From an uncultured Prevotella sp. (GTDB lineage: Bacteria > Bacteroidota > Bacteroidia > Bacteroidales > Bacteroidaceae): a DNA stretch of 64,000 bases. The position numbers were made by a program, and so were the translations under genes. Shown here one piece after another: positions 35,815-44,581 of this stretch; position 1 is the first letter of the stretch, and each line of letters starts with the position of its first letter. Location of the stretch: contig CALUFA010000005.1 of the NCBI GenBank assembly GCA_944319795.1, positions 1 through 64,000 of the forward strand, in the 5' to 3' direction. The notes under the pieces were generated by a model, which made no database searches, was not told where the DNA came from, and worked only from the letters and a program-made list of their open reading frames with translations.

Positions 35815-36198
35815 ATGGCAAAAGTAATTGAAGGACTTTTTTATTCAGAGTCGCACGAGTACGTAAAAGTAGAAGGAGATTATGGCTACATCGGCATTAC
35901 AGACTATGCCCAAAACGCCCTTGGCAACGTCGTATATGTAGACATGCCCGATGTTGACGACGAAATCGAGGCCGGAGAAGAGTTCGGCGCAGTAGAAAGC
36001 GTTAAGGCCGCAAGCGACCTCATCTCTCCGATAAGCGGAAAGGTTGTCGAGGTAAACGACAAATTGGAGGATACGCCCGAGTTGCTCAACCAAGACGCCT
36101 ACGCAAACTGGATTGTCAAGGTTGAGCTGACCGACAAGGACGAGCTTGACAACCTTATGGACGCAAAGGCTTACGAAGAACACTGCAACAACAATTAA
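35815..36198 (+). CDS. gcvH: glycine cleavage H protein
   Basis: A 127-residue lipoyl carrier that shuttles the aminomethyl group between P, T and L proteins. The lipoylation lysine is Lys64 in GAVESVKAASD, and the hammerhead lipoyl fold spans residues 20-100. The normal length is about 125-130. It lies between gcvT and gcvPA. Confidence 0.97.
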   Translation: MAKVIEGLFYSESHEYVKVEGDYGYIGITDYAQNALGNVVYVDMPDVDDEIEAGEEFGAVESVKAASDLISPISGKVVEVNDKLEDTPELLNQDAYANWIVKVELTDKDELDNLMDAKAYEEHCNNN

Positions 36199-36211
36199 AA
36201 TTGTTTTCACC

Positions 36212-36265
36212 AAGTTGCAAGGCCGCAAGCAAGCGGGCATGACCCCGGCTTGCGCCTTGCAACTT
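36212..36265. repeat. intergenic hairpin between gcvH and gcvPA
   Basis: AAGTTGCAAGG-CGCAAGC at 36212-36230 pairs with GCTTGCG-CCTTGCAACTT at 36248-36265. There is no T run, so a strong terminator is unlikely. Confidence 0.7.
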
Positions 36266-36310
36266 AAGTTTTATCCACCACACCCAGTAACCTAAACAAG
36301 TAAGACAAAA

Positions 36311-37627
36311 ATGGCATTTAAATATCTTCCCCATACAGAGCAGGACATTAACGAAATGTTGGCGCGTGTGGGAGTAAAGTCGCTTGACGGCTTATATGCA
36401 GACGTACCCGAGGAGATTCGCTTCAAGGGTGACTACAATCTGCCCGAAGCCATGAGCGAAGTCGAGATAAGACAGTTTTTCGACGGTTTGAGCCGTAATG
36501 ACAAACAACTGACATGCTTCGCCGGAGCCGGCGTATACGACCATTACACCCCCTCGATAATACCTTACATCGTGGAACGCTCTGAGTTCCTTACGAGCTA
36601 CACCCCATACCAAGCCGAGATTTCACAAGGCACGCTCCATTATATCTTTGAGTACCAGACAATGATGGCACGCCTTACAGGCATGGATATTTCAAACGCC
36701 TCAATGTACGACGGTACCACGGCTACGGCCGAAGCGGTGATGATGGCCGCAGCCGTAGCCAAGAAAGCCGACACCGTACTTGTATCTGAAACCGTCGACC
36801 CGAAAACGGTCGACGTTATAAAGACTTACGCCCACTTTCAAGGCATAGGCATAGAAATCATAAAACAAGACAACGGCGCAACCGACAACAACGGCATTAA
36901 AAGCCGCATAAGCAAAGGCGGAGTAGCAGGCGTCGTGGTACAGCAGCCAAACCGCTACGGCATCATCGAGGATTACGACGGACTGGCCGCCGCATGCCAT
37001 GACAACAAGGCACTGTTAATAATAAACTCAGTGGCAGCTGACCTCGCACTGCTGAAAACCCCTGGCGAATGGGGCGCAGACATCGCCGTTGGCGACGGAC
37101 AGTCGCTCGGCATTCCGATGTCGTTCGGCGGACCTTACGTAGGATATTTATGCTGCACTGAGAAACTGATGCGCAAAATGCCGGGCCGTATCGTCGGCCA
37201 GACAAGCGACAACCGCGGCAACCGTGCGTTCGTACTGACTTTGCAAGCACGAGAGCAACACATCAGAAGACAGAAAGCCACGTCGAACATCTGTTCAAAC
37301 GAGAGCCTGATGGCTTTGTACGCCACGGTTTACATGTCGGTAATGGGCAAGCACGGACTAAAGGAAGCCGCCGCTTTGTCATACGCAGGGGCGCACTATC
37401 TGTGCGACAAACTCATTGCAACAGGCCGATTCCGTTTGTCTTACGACCGTCCGTTCTTCAACGAATTCTGCGTTAAATACGACGGCGACGTCGACGAACT
37501 GCGCAAACGGCTCGAAACTGAAGGCATACTCGGCGGCATCAAGACCGGCGACGATGAAATAATGTTTGCCGTAACCGAACGGCGCACTAAGGAAGAAATC
37601 GACAAACTCGTTGAACTATCCAAATAA
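36311..37627 (+). CDS. gcvPA: glycine dehydrogenase (decarboxylating) subunit 1
   Basis: A 438-residue N-terminal half of the P protein. Together with subunit 2 it decarboxylates glycine and loads the aminomethyl group onto GcvH. The start YLPHTEQDINEMLARVGV, the GAGVYDHYTPSII loop and YTPYQAEISQGTLHYIFEYQ region are characteristic. The P protein is split here into two genes, as in many Firmicutes and archaea, rather than fused. gcvPB follows after 10 nt. Confidence 0.96.
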   Translation: MAFKYLPHTEQDINEMLARVGVKSLDGLYADVPEEIRFKGDYNLPEAMSEVEIRQFFDGLSRNDKQLTCFAGAGVYDHYTPSIIPYIVERSEFLTSYTPYQAEISQGTLHYIFEYQTMMARLTGMDISNASMYDGTTATAEAVMMAAAVAKKADTVLVSETVDPKTVDVIKTYAHFQGIGIEIIKQDNGATDNNGIKSRISKGGVAGVVVQQPNRYGIIEDYDGLAAACHDNKALLIINSVAADLALLKTPGEWGADIAVGDGQSLGIPMSFGGPYVGYLCCTEKLMRKMPGRIVGQTSDNRGNRAFVLTLQAREQHIRRQKATSNICSNESLMALYATVYMSVMGKHGLKEAAALSYAGAHYLCDKLIATGRFRLSYDRPFFNEFCVKYDGDVDELRKRLETEGILGGIKTGDDEIMFAVTERRTKEEIDKLVELSK

Positions 37628-37637
37628 AACCAGAATC

Positions 37638-39077
37638 ATGAACAACAAACTATACGGGAAGCTGATATTCGAGCTTTCCCACGAAGGGCGCAAGGCTTAC
37701 TCTTTACCGAGCAATAAATATGGCAACTACGAGCTGCCGGCCGACATGAGGCGGCAAGCCGACGCCGAGCTGCCTGAATGCGATGAACTTACAGTTGTGC
37801 GCCACTATACCAACATGAGCGGTAACAACTTCGGCGTGGACAACGGCTTCTACCCGTTGGGCAGCTGCACGATGAAATACAACCCCTACATTGACGAGGA
37901 AATAGCCGCGCGTCCCGAGTTTACGGCAGTCCACCCGGCACAGCCGGCCAATACATGCCAAGGTGCATTGGCTGTTTATTACAATCTGCAGAAATCGCTT
38001 GCTGCGATAACAGGATTGAGTGAATTCACCCTCAATCCGTTCGCCGGTGCGCACGGCGAGCTGACCGGACTGATGATCATCCGCGCTTACCACGAGAGCC
38101 GGGGCGACTTCAAGCGTGTGAAAGTAATCGTTCCTGATTCAGCCCACGGCACTAACCCTGCTTCGGCGGCTGTTTGCGGATTAGAAGTCGTCGAGGTAAA
38201 GAGTAACGCCGACGGGACAATCGACATCGACCACTTACGCAGCCTGCTCGATGACACCGTGGCTGCAATAATGATGACAAACCCAAACACTCTCGGACTT
38301 TTCGAGCCTGGAATACCCGAAATAGCCAAGATTGTGCACGAATGCGGAGCTTTGCTCTACTACGACGGAGCCAACCTAAACCCGATGCTCGGGGCAAGCC
38401 GCCCAGGCGACATGGGCTTCGACGTGATGCACATCAACCTACACAAGACTTTCTCGACGCCACACGGCGGCGGAGGTCCAGGCTGTGGTCCGGTAGGCGT
38501 AAGGGAAGGACTTGAAAGATTCCTGCCCAAACCAAAAGTCGTAAAAAACGGCGATATGTATGAAATAGAAACCGGCGGCGAAGGCGAGATTCACGTAGGC
38601 GCATTCCTCGGCAACTTCGACGTAGCCGTAAAGGCTTACACTTACATTCTCTCGCTCGGCCGTGAGAATATTAAGATGGTCGGCCCGTTGGCAACGCTCA
38701 ACGCAAACTATATAAAGGAAAGCCTGAAAGACGTTTACGAACTGCCCATTAACGGGCTGTGCAAACACGAGTTCGTGTTCGACGGTCTGAAAGATAAGAG
38801 TACCGGCGTAACCACGATGGATGTCGCAAAACGCCTGCTCGACTTCGGTTTCCACGCTCCTACGATATACTTCCCGTTGCTTTTCCACGAGGCAATGATG
38901 ATTGAACCTACCGAAAGCGAAGGGAAGGACACGATCGACGAGTTCATCAACATCATGCGTGAAATCGCCCGTGAAGCCAAGGAAGAACCTGATTTGGTAA
39001 AGAACGCACCGCACAACACCCCGATAGGACGCGTTGACGACGTGCAGGCAGCCAAACATCCAGTTCTTAAATTCTAA
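37638..39077 (+). CDS. gcvPB: glycine dehydrogenase (decarboxylating) subunit 2
   Basis: A 479-residue catalytic half of the P protein. The pyridoxal-phosphate lysine is in HINLHKTFSTPHGGGGPG, preceded by the DGANLNPMLG region. I start at the ATG at 37638 (MNNKLYGKLIFE); an in-frame ATG at 37611 would overlap gcvPA by 17 nt and is less likely. It completes the P2 pair. Confidence 0.96.
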   Translation: MNNKLYGKLIFELSHEGRKAYSLPSNKYGNYELPADMRRQADAELPECDELTVVRHYTNMSGNNFGVDNGFYPLGSCTMKYNPYIDEEIAARPEFTAVHPAQPANTCQGALAVYYNLQKSLAAITGLSEFTLNPFAGAHGELTGLMIIRAYHESRGDFKRVKVIVPDSAHGTNPASAAVCGLEVVEVKSNADGTIDIDHLRSLLDDTVAAIMMTNPNTLGLFEPGIPEIAKIVHECGALLYYDGANLNPMLGASRPGDMGFDVMHINLHKTFSTPHGGGGPGCGPVGVREGLERFLPKPKVVKNGDMYEIETGGEGEIHVGAFLGNFDVAVKAYTYILSLGRENIKMVGPLATLNANYIKESLKDVYELPINGLCKHEFVFDGLKDKSTGVTTMDVAKRLLDFGFHAPTIYFPLLFHEAMMIEPTESEGKDTIDEFINIMREIAREAKEEPDLVKNAPHNTPIGRVDDVQAAKHPVLKF

Positions 39078-39097
39078 AAACGAAAACGCTTCTTGCA

Positions 39098-39154
39098 CCG
39101 TAAGGTTATGGGAAATACTGTAAAACTATTATCTACGTACCCATGACCTTACGG
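39098..39154. repeat. ACGGTT-type inverted repeat between gcvPB and lpd
   Basis: CCGTAAGGTTATGGG (39098-39112) pairs with CCCATGACCTTACGG (39140-39154) with one mismatch. Confidence 0.75.
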
Positions 39155-39190
39155 TTTTTCATAACAAAGCAAACACAATCAATATAAAAA

Positions 39191-40519
39191 ATGAAATCAG
39201 ACATCATAATCATAGGCGCAGGCCCGGGCGGTTACCATACTGCGGCATACGCCGCACACCACGGTTTAAGCGTCACAATTTTCGAAAAAGCCGACGTAGG
39301 CGGAACTTGCCTCAACTGCGGTTGCATACCGACGAAAGCGCTTTGCCATGACGCAGAGTCAATTGAAGCTGCAACCCGTATATACGGGAACAGACCGGCG
39401 GTCGACTTTGACAAAATATCCGAACGCCAGCGCGAAGTAGTATCAAAGCTAAGACAGGGAGTGGAAACAATGATGGCACAACCGGGCATAACGCTCGTCA
39501 AAGGCGACGCCGTGCTTAAAGACCAACATACGGTAACCGCCGACGGAGTGGAATATTCTGCCGACAACATCATCATTGCGACAGGCTCACGCCCGAAGAT
39601 GCCTCCGATTAAAGGCATCGACCTACCCGGGGTTATGACATCCACCGAACTGCTTGCCACCGACGCCCTGCCGAAAAAGCTGTGCATCGTCGGCGCAGGA
39701 GTGATAGGACTTGAATTCGCATCGGTTTTCAACACGTTCGGAAGCGAAGTTACAGTGATTGAATACATGAAGGAATGCCTTCCGCCATACGACCAAGACA
39801 TATCTAAACGTGTGCGCAAGGCCATGGAAAAGCGCGGCATAAAGTTCATAATGCAAGCCGGTGTGAATACTATCGACAACAACGGCGGCGAACTCAGAGT
39901 AAGTTATGAATGCAAAGGCAAGGCCGGCGAAACATGCGCCGACGCCGTACTTATAGCAACGGGCCGCGCAGCCAACACTGAAGGGATCGGCCTTGACGGC
40001 TTAGGCATAGCCACGGAAAGGGGATGCATCATCGTAGACGACAACATGCGGACCAACGTCGACAACGTTTACGCCGTAGGCGACGTGAACGGACGGTGCA
40101 TGTTGGCGCACGCCGCAATAATGCAAGGCATGCGCAGCGTAAACCGCATACTCGGCCGGGCCGACGAAATACGGCTTGACGTAATGCCTTCAGCAGTGTT
40201 CTCCAACCCTGAAGCGGCCGCCGTCGGGCTGACCGAGGCGCAATGCCGCGAAGCCGGTATGGAATACACCGCACGAAAGACCCCGTTCCGTGCCAACGGC
40301 CGTGCCGTGGCCGACGAAGCCGACGGAGGATTAATCAAACTTATAACCAATAACGACGGAACGATTATCGGCTGCCACGTATGCGGTTCGCATGCGGCCG
40401 ACATCGTGCAAGAAGCCTCGGCGCTGATGTCGCTCGGATGCAAGGCAGACAGACTGCACGACATAACCCACATCCACCCTACCATTGCGGAATTACTGAG
40501 AGACTCCGTTGAGAACTGA
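39191..40519 (+). CDS. lpdA: dihydrolipoyl dehydrogenase (glycine cleavage L protein)
   Basis: A 442-residue FAD enzyme that reoxidises dihydrolipoyl-GcvH with NAD. It has the FAD-binding GAGPGGYHTA (residues 9-18), a redox disulfide Cys40-Cys45 in GGTCLNCGCIPTKAL, the NAD-binding GAGVIGLEFASVF and a C-terminal HIHPTIAELL segment with the catalytic His. There is an additional Cys43 between the redox pair where Val is usual. It completes the gcv set; the HMA-AraC gene follows after 11 nt. Confidence 0.94.
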   Translation: MKSDIIIIGAGPGGYHTAAYAAHHGLSVTIFEKADVGGTCLNCGCIPTKALCHDAESIEAATRIYGNRPAVDFDKISERQREVVSKLRQGVETMMAQPGITLVKGDAVLKDQHTVTADGVEYSADNIIIATGSRPKMPPIKGIDLPGVMTSTELLATDALPKKLCIVGAGVIGLEFASVFNTFGSEVTVIEYMKECLPPYDQDISKRVRKAMEKRGIKFIMQAGVNTIDNNGGELRVSYECKGKAGETCADAVLIATGRAANTEGIGLDGLGIATERGCIIVDDNMRTNVDNVYAVGDVNGRCMLAHAAIMQGMRSVNRILGRADEIRLDVMPSAVFSNPEAAAVGLTEAQCREAGMEYTARKTPFRANGRAVADEADGGLIKLITNNDGTIIGCHVCGSHAADIVQEASALMSLGCKADRLHDITHIHPTIAELLRDSVEN

Positions 40520-40530
40520 CACACAGCACA

Positions 40531-41100
40531 ATGACAACCCTTTACATAAAGAACATGGTGTGCGACAGGTGCAAGGCAGCCGTCACCAACGTCCTGAAGA
40601 ACTTAGGACTTACCCCTGTGTCGGTAGAACTCGGCATTGCAAACATAGCCGAAGTAATCGACAAAGGCAAAGTCGACGAGATTAGCTCGGTGCTGAACGA
40701 CTTGGGCTTTGAACTGTTAGAAGACAAACAAAAGCAGACAATCGACAGAATAAAAAGCGAGATAATCGAACTTGTACACTACCGCGATAATAGGTCTGAC
40801 GTAAACCTATCAACCTATTTGGCCGACAAACTCGGCACTGATTACAGCGCATTGAGCAAACTGTTTTCCGAGAGCATGGGAATGACGATCGAGAAATATT
40901 TCATCCTGCAAAAGATTGAACGCGTGAAGGAACTTATCTTTTACGACGAAATGTCGCTCGGCGAGATAGCAATAAAGATGAACTACTCGAGTACGGCGTA
41001 CCTCAGCACACAGTTCAAGAGCGTAACGGGAATGACTCCTTCACAGTTCAAGGCCATGCGCAAAAAAGATCTTAAGCAATTGGACAAAGTGGGGGTGTAA
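40531..41100 (+). CDS. AraC-type regulator with N-terminal HMA-like metal-binding domain
   Basis: A 189-residue protein. Residues 1-65 look like a heavy-metal-associated (HMA) fold with a CxxC pair (MVCDRC, Cys11 and Cys14) and the pattern of a ferredoxin-like domain. The rest is a compact AraC/XylS two-helix-turn-helix domain (about 85-180: TDYSALSKLFSESMG, then MSLGEIAIKMNYSS and TGMTPSQFK). This suggests a metal-sensing transcription factor. The next gene is a copper ATPase, so copper control is the natural hypothesis. The 11-nt gap after lpdA means it may be transcribed with the gcv genes. Confidence 0.8.
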   Translation: MTTLYIKNMVCDRCKAAVTNVLKNLGLTPVSVELGIANIAEVIDKGKVDEISSVLNDLGFELLEDKQKQTIDRIKSEIIELVHYRDNRSDVNLSTYLADKLGTDYSALSKLFSESMGMTIEKYFILQKIERVKELIFYDEMSLGEIAIKMNYSSTAYLSTQFKSVTGMTPSQFKAMRKKDLKQLDKVGV

Positions 41101-41625
41101 GGTTATGCGGGGTGTGAGGTTTTGCGGTTTTACGGTTATACGGTTTTACGGTTATACGGTTATACGGTTGTGAGGTTTTACGGTTATACGGTTGTGAAGT
41201 TTTACGGTTATACGGTTGTGAGGTTTTACGGTTATACGGTTGTGAGGTTATATGGTTATAAGGTTAAAATGAATGTCCGCAATCAACATAAATACATACT
41301 TCTTCTGAAGAAATCAGTCCTAAGAAGTCGGCAGCATTTTGTCATTCCGGGCCGAGACCCGGAATCCAGAAACCCCATTTATAATAACGTGGCTGAATAC
41401 ATTGGATTCCGGGTCTCGGCCCGGAATGACAAAATGCTGCCGACTTCTTAGAAGAGGACATAGAATTAGGTATAATTGGAGTGATTGCGGATATTCATTT
41501 TAACCTTATAACCCCACAACCTCATAACCATGAAACCCTACAACCGCATAACCATTAAACCCTACAACCGTATACCCCCACAACCTCATAACCCAAAAAC
41601 CGTAAAACCACAAAACCTCATAAAT
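41101..41625. repeat. nested inverted repeat with 24-nt tandem units
   Basis: The left arm (41101-41265) is made of ggttttacgg/ttatacgg words, including three clean 24-nt units at 41174, 41198 and 41222. The right arm (about 41505-41625) holds decayed complements (caaccgcataacc, aaccgtaaaacc). Inside, gttaaaatgaatgtccgcaat and attgcggatattcattttaac form a second stem around CCGGGC element copy 2. The whole gap between the AraC gene and copA is therefore one composite palindrome. An apparent plus-strand ORF here is a by-product of the 24-nt (8-codon) periodicity. Confidence 0.85.
41321..41450. repeat. long palindromic CCGGGC element, copy 2
   Basis: Two 48-nt arms (41321-41368 and 41403-41450) are perfectly complementary around a 34-nt loop. 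The core GTCATTCCGGGC-CGAGACCCGG differs from copy 1 in both arms in a compensating way. Confidence 0.92.
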
Positions 41626-41666
41626 CTTTTCCATAATTCCGTAACACGCCGAAAGTTTGTTTTATG

Positions 41667-41674
41667 TACTTTTG
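41667..41674 (+). promoter_or_regulatory. -7 element of the copA promoter
   Basis: TACTTTTG about 25 nt upstream of the copA ATG. There is no good -33 box, consistent with a promoter needing an activator such as the neighbouring AraC-type protein. It excludes the in-frame ATG at 41657. Confidence 0.6.
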
Positions 41675-41698
41675 CACAAAACAAACCCACAAAGAATT

Positions 41699-43606
41699 AT
41701 GGAGAAAAAGACAATAGCAGTTATAGGTATGGCGTGCGCAGGATGCGCCGCCAACGTTGAGAGGCGGCTCAACCAGCTTGACGGCATTAAGTCGGCAAGC
41801 GTCAACTTCGCCGCACGCACGGCCTTGGTTGAATACGACCCGAAGGCCATTACGCCAAAGACGATGAAAGACGAAATAATCAAAGCCGGTTACGACCTTG
41901 TGATCGACGAACACGAATCGGTCGAGACTATCGAGCGGACGGCATACCGCCGCCTCGTTAATAAAGCCTTAACGTCGTGGGTGTTGGCCATTCTTACGAT
42001 GGGCATTTCCATGAATTGGCTGCACATTGGCGGCCGGGACACGGCCAACCAGACGATGCTCATCCTCGCGTTGTTCAACCTCGCGTATTGCGGAAACATG
42101 TTTTACGCCAACACTTTGAAACAACTTAAGCACGGCTCGGCCAACATGGACACGCTCGTGGCCATGAGCACGGCAATATCTTTCGTGTTCAGCGTGTTCA
42201 ACACGTTTTGGGGCGACTCTTTCTGGGGTTCGCGCGGCATTGAGAACCATACGTATTACGACGCATCCGTAATGATAATAACATTCGTCTTGACCGGCCG
42301 CACGCTTGAAGAGAGGGCGAAGAAGAGCACTGCGTCAGCCATACGAGCACTGATGGGACTCGCCCCTAAGACCGCACACCTCGTAAACGGCGACGCCACG
42401 GTAGACGTACCGATAGCCACGCTCGAAAAAGGCGACACCATCGAGATACGCCAAGGCGAGAAAGTGCCCGTAGACGGCACCGTAACATCAGGCGAGGCTT
42501 ACATCGACGAGAGCATGATAACGGGCGAGCCTACGCCGGCCAAGAGGGACACGGGCGACAAGGTGTTCGCCGGAACGATAGTAAAACAAGGCTGCCTGCA
42601 TTTCCGTGCGCAGCAGGTAGGCACGGAAACAATGCTCGCCCAAATAATAAAAATGGTGCAAGAGGCGCAAGGCAGCAAAGCTCCCGTGCAGCGCGTGGTC
42701 GACAAGATCGCGCTCGTGTTCGTGCCGGCGGTGCTTGGCCTGTCGGTGCTTACGTTTATATTATGGTACGCCTGCGGCGGAAGCGCCCTTCTGCCCCATG
42801 CCATTCTTTCTGCCGTGTCGGTGCTCGTCATCGCCTGCCCGTGCGCACTCGGATTAGCAACGCCCACCGCACTAATGGTAGGCATCGGCAAGGCGGCGCG
42901 CAAGAACATACTGATTAAGGACGCTGCTGCGCTCGAAGAAATCCGCAAAATAGACGCGCTCGTAATCGACAAGACGGGAACGCTGACCATTCCCAACAAA
43001 GACGTAGACTTCACCAAGGCCGACGCGCTGTCGCCCGACGAGCGCGAGACGCTGAAACCGCACGCACGCGAGGCCATGCAAGCGCTCAGGCAGGAAGGCA
43101 TCGAGGTCTACATGATGAGCGGCGACAAGGACGAGGCCGCGCGCTATTGGGCCAGCAAGGCCGGAATCAGCCACTACCGCAGCAAGGTTATGCCGCAAGA
43201 CAAGGAGGACATGGTAAGGCAGCTGCAGGCCGAAGGCAAGCATGTAGCTATGGTAGGCGACGGCATAAACGACACCCAGGCCTTAGCCGCGGCCGACGTA
43301 AGCATCGCAATGGGCAAGGGCACCGACATAGCTATGGACGTGGCGCAAGTAACGCTGATGGGTTCTGACCTTAGGCGCATACCCGACGCAATAAAACTGT
43401 CGCGCGCGACGGTAGGCATGATCAAGCAAAACCTGTTTTGGGCGTTCATCTACAACGTTGTCTGCATACCGCTCGCCGCAGGAGTGCCTTACTTATTCGG
43501 CGCACACTGGCAGATAACCCCCATGTGGGCCAGCGCACTAATGGCATTCTCGAGCATCAGCGTGGTGCTCAACAGCCTGAGACTTAATTTAATGCACAAT
43601 GCATAA
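41699..43606 (+). CDS. copA: copper-type P1B ATPase lacking a recognisable N-domain
   Basis: A 635-residue heavy-metal exporter. It has one N-terminal HMA domain (GMACAGC, Cys13 and Cys16), two extra N-terminal helices, the A-domain TGE motif (MITGEPTPAKR), the transport motif CPC (380-382) in IACPCALGLATPTALM, phosphorylation site DKTGTLT (Asp424), SGD (Asp476), GDGIND (Asp521), and TM5/TM6 with FWAFIYN and MAFSSISVVLNS, typical of copper class 1B-1. Only about 50 residues separate Asp424 from Asp476; the normal nucleotide-binding N-domain with its HP motif is not there. The reading frame is uninterrupted. The last codons lie inside an intergenic repeat. Confidence 0.9.
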   Translation: MEKKTIAVIGMACAGCAANVERRLNQLDGIKSASVNFAARTALVEYDPKAITPKTMKDEIIKAGYDLVIDEHESVETIERTAYRRLVNKALTSWVLAILTMGISMNWLHIGGRDTANQTMLILALFNLAYCGNMFYANTLKQLKHGSANMDTLVAMSTAISFVFSVFNTFWGDSFWGSRGIENHTYYDASVMIITFVLTGRTLEERAKKSTASAIRALMGLAPKTAHLVNGDATVDVPIATLEKGDTIEIRQGEKVPVDGTVTSGEAYIDESMITGEPTPAKRDTGDKVFAGTIVKQGCLHFRAQQVGTETMLAQIIKMVQEAQGSKAPVQRVVDKIALVFVPAVLGLSVLTFILWYACGGSALLPHAILSAVSVLVIACPCALGLATPTALMVGIGKAARKNILIKDAAALEEIRKIDALVIDKTGTLTIPNKDVDFTKADALSPDERETLKPHAREAMQALRQEGIEVYMMSGDKDEAARYWASKAGISHYRSKVMPQDKEDMVRQLQAEGKHVAMVGDGINDTQALAAADVSIAMGKGTDIAMDVAQVTLMGSDLRRIPDAIKLSRATVGMIKQNLFWAFIYNVVCIPLAAGVPYLFGAHWQITPMWASALMAFSSISVVLNSLRLNLMHNA

Positions 43607-43790
43607 TTCATAATGCATAATAAGGCTGCGCGGTGCGTCTGTCCATATTATACACTATTTCGATGATGCTGTTTGTAAAGTAATGTGTATTGTGGACGGA
43701 CGCACCGCGCAGCCTTATTATGAATTATGCATTGTGCATTATGAATTATGAATTATGAATTATGCATTATGAATTATGAATTGTGCATTG
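43591..43790. repeat. intergenic inverted repeat overlapping the copA 3' end
   Basis: Arm 43591-43645 and arm 43693-43740 match over 48 nt with one mismatch, apart from a 9-nt tandem insertion (atgcataat) in the left arm. Outer words are ATGCATAATTCATAA; further copies of ATGAATTATGA run to about 43790. The left arm covers the final five codons and stop of copA; the right end abuts the stop of the next gene. Confidence 0.9.
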
Positions 43791-43791
43791 C

Positions 43792-44478
43792 TTAAGGCCT
43801 TCTTTCCGTCTCCACGGTTACTTGTATGCTGAACTGCGGGTTGAAATTATACTTCACCGCAGCGCCGATGCGGTCGCCGATGCGGTTCATGTCGTAAAGA
43901 GGCATGGGCATAGACTTGTTTACAAGCGACTTCTGCCCGAAGATGTAGCCTTCCCAATGCTCGTCGAACTTATATCCGAGCACGGCGTTGATGCCCGCGT
44001 CGCGATACGGGTCGTGCGACCAGTAAACATTGTTCATGTAGCCGCCTACGGCAAACGAGAGCTTGTCGGTTATCGGCACGGCATACATCGCCGAGATGCT
44101 TTGGGCGAAGCCTGCGCCCTTCCACGGGCTGTCGCCGAACACGGCGAACACCGACGCGCCGAGACTCACGTTGAGCCCCTTGTGCAACTGCCAGTCGTAC
44201 AGCCCGAACCAACTATACGGATACATGTTGATATACGCCTGGCCGAAGCGGTTGAGCATGGGCAGATGCAAAGAGTCGGCAGGCGCAAGAGCCTCTCCAC
44301 TGTAACCGTCGTAAACGTACATGTCGGCCGGGGCGTCGCTTCCGCCGATTATTTCCGCCTCGGGCCGGGCCGTATTGACCGTCGCCGAATCGGCCAAAGC
44401 CCCAACGGTTTTGACCTCTTGAGCCGCTGCCACCGCGCAAAAGGCTGCGGCGAGAAATATCATAAACGTCCTTTTCAT
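43792..44478 (-). CDS. exported hypothetical protein, probably outer-membrane associated
   Basis: A 228-residue protein with a clear signal peptide (MKRTFMIFLAAAFCAVAAAQ). The mature part is rich in aromatic, alternating beta-like strands (for example FGQAYINMYPYSWFGLYD, LSFAVGGYMNNVYW) and ends in FSIQVTVETERRP, suggesting a small outer-membrane barrel or periplasmic beta protein. I do not recognise a named family. The start at 44478 gives a proper signal peptide; an ATG at 44529 would prepend 17 residues. A consensus promoter lies upstream. It is convergent with copA across a repeat. Confidence 0.7.
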   Translation of the reverse strand: MKRTFMIFLAAAFCAVAAAQEVKTVGALADSATVNTARPEAEIIGGSDAPADMYVYDGYSGEALAPADSLHLPMLNRFGQAYINMYPYSWFGLYDWQLHKGLNVSLGASVFAVFGDSPWKGAGFAQSISAMYAVPITDKLSFAVGGYMNNVYWSHDPYRDAGINAVLGYKFDEHWEGYIFGQKSLVNKSMPMPLYDMNRIGDRIGAAVKYNFNPQFSIQVTVETERRP

Positions 44479-44550
44479 CTTGCATTGAATGTTCTGCAAC
44501 AGGGGCGCATGCTTCCTCCAAACGCCCACCCGTGTGCATGTTATACCTTA

Positions 44551-44581
44551 CAAATATACGGAATCGACGGCTAACGACAAA
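44551..44581 (-). promoter_or_regulatory. promoter of the exported hypothetical protein
   Basis: On the minus strand TTTG (44581-44578), a 19-nt spacer and TATATTTG (44558-44551). Confidence 0.75.

Noticed and set aside
41122..41451. Open frame encoding repeated RFYGYTVV octapeptides between the AraC gene and copA
   Set aside because: It arises because the 24-nt tandem repeat is a multiple of three; the frame runs on through the palindromic element and has no homology or ribosome-binding site.
43591..43790. Invertible promoter (phase-variable) between copA and the exported protein
   Set aside because: The inverted repeat separates two convergent stop codons, the loop contains no TAnnTTTG promoter, and there is no recombinase gene in the window.
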